This document shows positions 4,477-5,490 of a stretch of 5,490 nucleotides of DNA, in pieces; position 1 is the first letter of the stretch, and every line of letters begins with the position of its first letter. The DNA lies in the NCBI GenBank assembly GCA_000715685.1, contig KL569516.1, positions 3,720 through 9,209 on the forward strand, in the 5' to 3' direction. This DNA comes from Streptomyces lilacinus (GTDB taxonomy: Bacteria; Actinomycetota; Actinomycetes; Streptomycetales; Streptomycetaceae). A model generated the notes under the pieces. It made no database searches. It was not told the DNA's origin and saw nothing but the letters and a program-made list of their open reading frames with translations. The position numbers and the translations under genes were made by a program.

Positions 4477-5187
4477 ATGACCACACCCACCGAGGACGGC
4501 CCCGTGCTCAAGGCGGCGGACCGCGCGGCCACCGAGCTCAGGGACCCGAAAGACCTCCAGGACCTCAAGCATCCCAAGGGCTTCAAAGACCTGAAGGATC
4601 TCAAAGACCTCAAGGACCTCAAGGACCTCAAGGCAGTGGACAGCTTGCAGGCCAGACCCCCGAGCCAACGCTCCGGGCGGCTGGCGGACGTCGCCGGCCG
4701 GCGGCTCGCGGAGCTGCGCCTGGGCGAGCTGCGGAGCCTGCGTCGCGAGTCGCAGCGCGAGGAGGCGGACCTCAGCTACGTGCGGCGGCTGCTGCAGGGC
4801 CGCATCGACATCCTGCGGGCCGAGCTGACCCGCCGCGCGACGCCGGGCTCGCCTCTGGTGGAGCGGCTGCTGGTGGAGCGGCTGTCGGAGATCCTGGCGG
4901 ACGGCCCCTCCGCGCAGCGCTCCTCCGCCCGCCACGTGACGTTGGGCACCCCGCACGGCGAGGAGTACCGGCGGCTGGCCGAGGACATGCTGTCGGAGGT
5001 CCGGCTGTCGGATCTGGGGGCCCGTACGGACCAGGAGCTGCGGGACGGCATGCGCCGCCTCGTGGGGTACGAGCGGCAGGTCTCCGTGCGGCGCCGGCGA
5101 CTGCAGCGCACGGCCGACGATTGCAGTGCCGAAATCGCACGCAGGTACCGTGAAGGGGAAGCGCAAGTAGACGACCTCCTCTCGTGA
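4477..5187 (+). CDS. rsiG: RsiG, c-di-GMP-dependent anti-sigma factor of sigma-WhiG
   Basis: A 236-residue, highly charged, helical protein with no membrane segment. The decisive evidence is two full copies of the RsiG c-di-GMP signature E-X3-S-X2-R-X3-Q-X3-D: E96, S100, R103, Q107, D111 in the first helix and E199, S203, R206, Q210, D214 in the last. Family knowledge: in Streptomyces these two helices form an antiparallel coiled coil that binds a c-di-GMP dimer and then sequesters sigma-WhiG, blocking late sporulation genes until c-di-GMP falls. Older annotations call such genes aerial mycelium formation protein or amfC. The core runs from about residue 68 to the end; residues 123-180 form the linker/middle helices. 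The first ~65 residues are an odd extension with a Lys-Asp-Leu tandem repeat (37-51) and an imperfect precursor at 25-31. Its partner whiG is not in the window. Start: ATG at 4477; the open frame continues upstream only through DNA that is coding on the other strand. Confidence 0.92.
   Translation: MTTPTEDGPVLKAADRAATELRDPKDLQDLKHPKGFKDLKDLKDLKDLKDLKAVDSLQARPPSQRSGRLADVAGRRLAELRLGELRSLRRESQREEADLSYVRRLLQGRIDILRAELTRRATPGSPLVERLLVERLSEILADGPSAQRSSARHVTLGTPHGEEYRRLAEDMLSEVRLSDLGARTDQELRDGMRRLVGYERQVSVRRRRLQRTADDCSAEIARRYREGEAQVDDLLS
4585..4632 (+). repeat. 9-bp tandem repeat encoding (Lys-Asp-Leu)5 in RsiG
   Basis: Five 9-bp units plus one extra AAG codon. The later units are exact AAGGACCTC copies, while the first three differ only at wobble positions (AAAGACCTG, AAGGATCTC, AAAGACCTC). 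A degenerate half-repeat precedes it (KDLQDLK, residues 25-31, nt 4549-4569). Exact repeats at the 3' end and diverged ones at the 5' end suggest expansion by replication slippage with selection for the amino acids. Confidence 0.9.
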
Positions 5188-5210
5188 CCGCCGCGATCGG
5201 CTGAGACCCA

Positions 5211-5239
5211 CCGGGGGCGGTTCGCACCACCACCCCCGG
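5211..5239 (+). terminator. GC-rich hairpin between rsiG and the asparaginase gene
   Basis: Arms 5211-5220 (CCGGGGGCGG) and 5230-5239 (CCACCCCCGG) pair at 9 of 10 positions around a 9-nt loop, 23 nt after the rsiG stop. It could terminate rsiG. Its right arm runs into the first two bases of the downstream Shine-Dalgarno GGAAGG (5238-5243), so it could instead damp translation of the next gene if it lies on that mRNA. Confidence 0.55.
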
Positions 5240-5249
5240 AAGGCCGCCG

Positions 5250-5490
5250 ATGACCTCCTCGACCCTCGCACCGCTCGCGACCGCCGCCCCGGCCGACAGC
5301 GCCGGTGCCGCCGGCACCCCGGGCATATCCCCGGTCCTCGCCGAGGTCGTGCGTTCGGGCTTCGTCGAGGGCCGGCACCTCGGCTCGCTGGTGATGCTGG
5401 CGGCCGACGGCAGCGTGGAGTTCGCCCTGGGCGACCCCGCCGCCCCCGTCTACCCGCGCTCCGCCAACAAGCCGATGCAGGCGGCCGCCC
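5250..5490 (+). CDS. L-asparaginase II-type protein, N-terminal part, runs off right edge
   Basis: The ATG at 5250 has a strong GGAAGG Shine-Dalgarno at 5238-5243 with a 6-nt spacer. Eighty codons are visible before the window ends, and no stop occurs. Residues 1-27 are an Ala/Pro/Thr-rich low-complexity leader without the basic-then-hydrophobic pattern of a signal peptide. From residue 28 the text matches the asparaginase II family (AnsA_II/PF06089-like): [23 protein letters not shown] at 28-50, the [11 protein letters not shown] strand pair, and [11 protein letters not shown] at 67-77, the conserved segment rich in active-site-like Ser/Asn/Lys. Family knowledge: these enzymes are assigned to hydrolysis of asparagine to aspartate and ammonia and are unrelated to the classical EcAII fold. 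It is codirectional with rsiG, 62 nt downstream of its stop, but the intervening hairpin makes co-transcription uncertain. Confidence 0.85.
   Translation, partial: MTSSTLAPLATAAPADSAGAAGTPGISPVLAEVVRSGFVEGRHLGSLVMLAADGSVEFALGDPAAPVYPRSANKPMQAAA

Noticed and set aside
4324..5271. A minus-strand open frame extending dtd upstream to 5271 across rsiG
   Set aside because: Only the last 141 residues match Dtd. The upstream part is antisense to rsiG, and its Leu/Glu/Val-rich repeat ([12 protein letters not shown]) is just the complement of the KDL repeat.
1..5490. A novel defence, mobile or biosynthetic system
   Set aside because: No transposase, integrase, toxin-antitoxin pair, CRISPR repeat, restriction gene or biosynthetic enzyme cluster is visible. 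Base composition and codon use are uniform, and the genes are typical Streptomyces core genes.

Overview
This window looks like conserved chromosomal DNA of a Streptomyces or very close relative. The DNA is about 70% G+C with strong G/C bias at third codon positions. Nur (nickel-responsive Fur family) and RsiG (c-di-GMP-dependent anti-sigma of WhiG) are both recognisable, and RsiG points specifically to a sporulating filamentous actinomycete. There is no sign of a mobile element, CRISPR array, tRNA or rRNA, and no gene-free stretch longer than about 155 bases.

Layout. (1) 1-690: the 3' part of a thiosulfate sulfurtransferase (rhodanese) gene, followed in an apparent operon by a small DUF1416/SseC-type protein; a strong hairpin at 725-774 closes the unit. 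(2) 807-1094: a two-TM DUF3099 protein, convergent with a DsrE-family protein on the minus strand (1114-1479). (3) 1612-2341: an easily missed 33-residue single-span membrane peptide, then a ferric nitrobindin-like (FABP-type) protein that lacks the usual haem-ligand histidine. (4) 2433-3872: nur, then a YgfZ-type folate-binding Fe-S protein. (5) 3898-4323 (minus): dtd, D-aminoacyl-tRNA deacylase. It is convergent with ygfZ and divergent from rsiG. (6) 4477-5187: rsiG with both copies of the c-di-GMP-binding signature intact and an unusual N-terminal (Lys-Asp-Leu)n repeat. (7) 5250 to the end: the start of an L-asparaginase II-type gene.

How the genes relate. The first third has a sulfur-handling flavour (rhodanese, DUF1416 with a Cys at position 2, and a DsrE protein with a CxxC pair). 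The middle is metal, haem and Fe-S related (nitrobindin-like protein, Nur, YgfZ). The right part joins translation quality control (Dtd) to developmental control (RsiG). Apart from the two likely two-gene operons, these are mostly independent transcription units.

The most striking non-coding pattern is that four genes (DUF3099, dsrE, nur, ygfZ) have a TAnnnT -10-like hexamer ending exactly 6 nt before the start codon. That is the geometry expected of leaderless mRNAs. In ygfZ the hexamer reuses the stop codon of nur. I do not see a wholly novel multi-gene system. The best candidates for new biology are the 33-aa peptide paired with the nitrobindin-like protein, the RsiG KDL repeat, the DUF1416-rhodanese pair, and a hairpin that overlaps the asparaginase ribosome-binding site.
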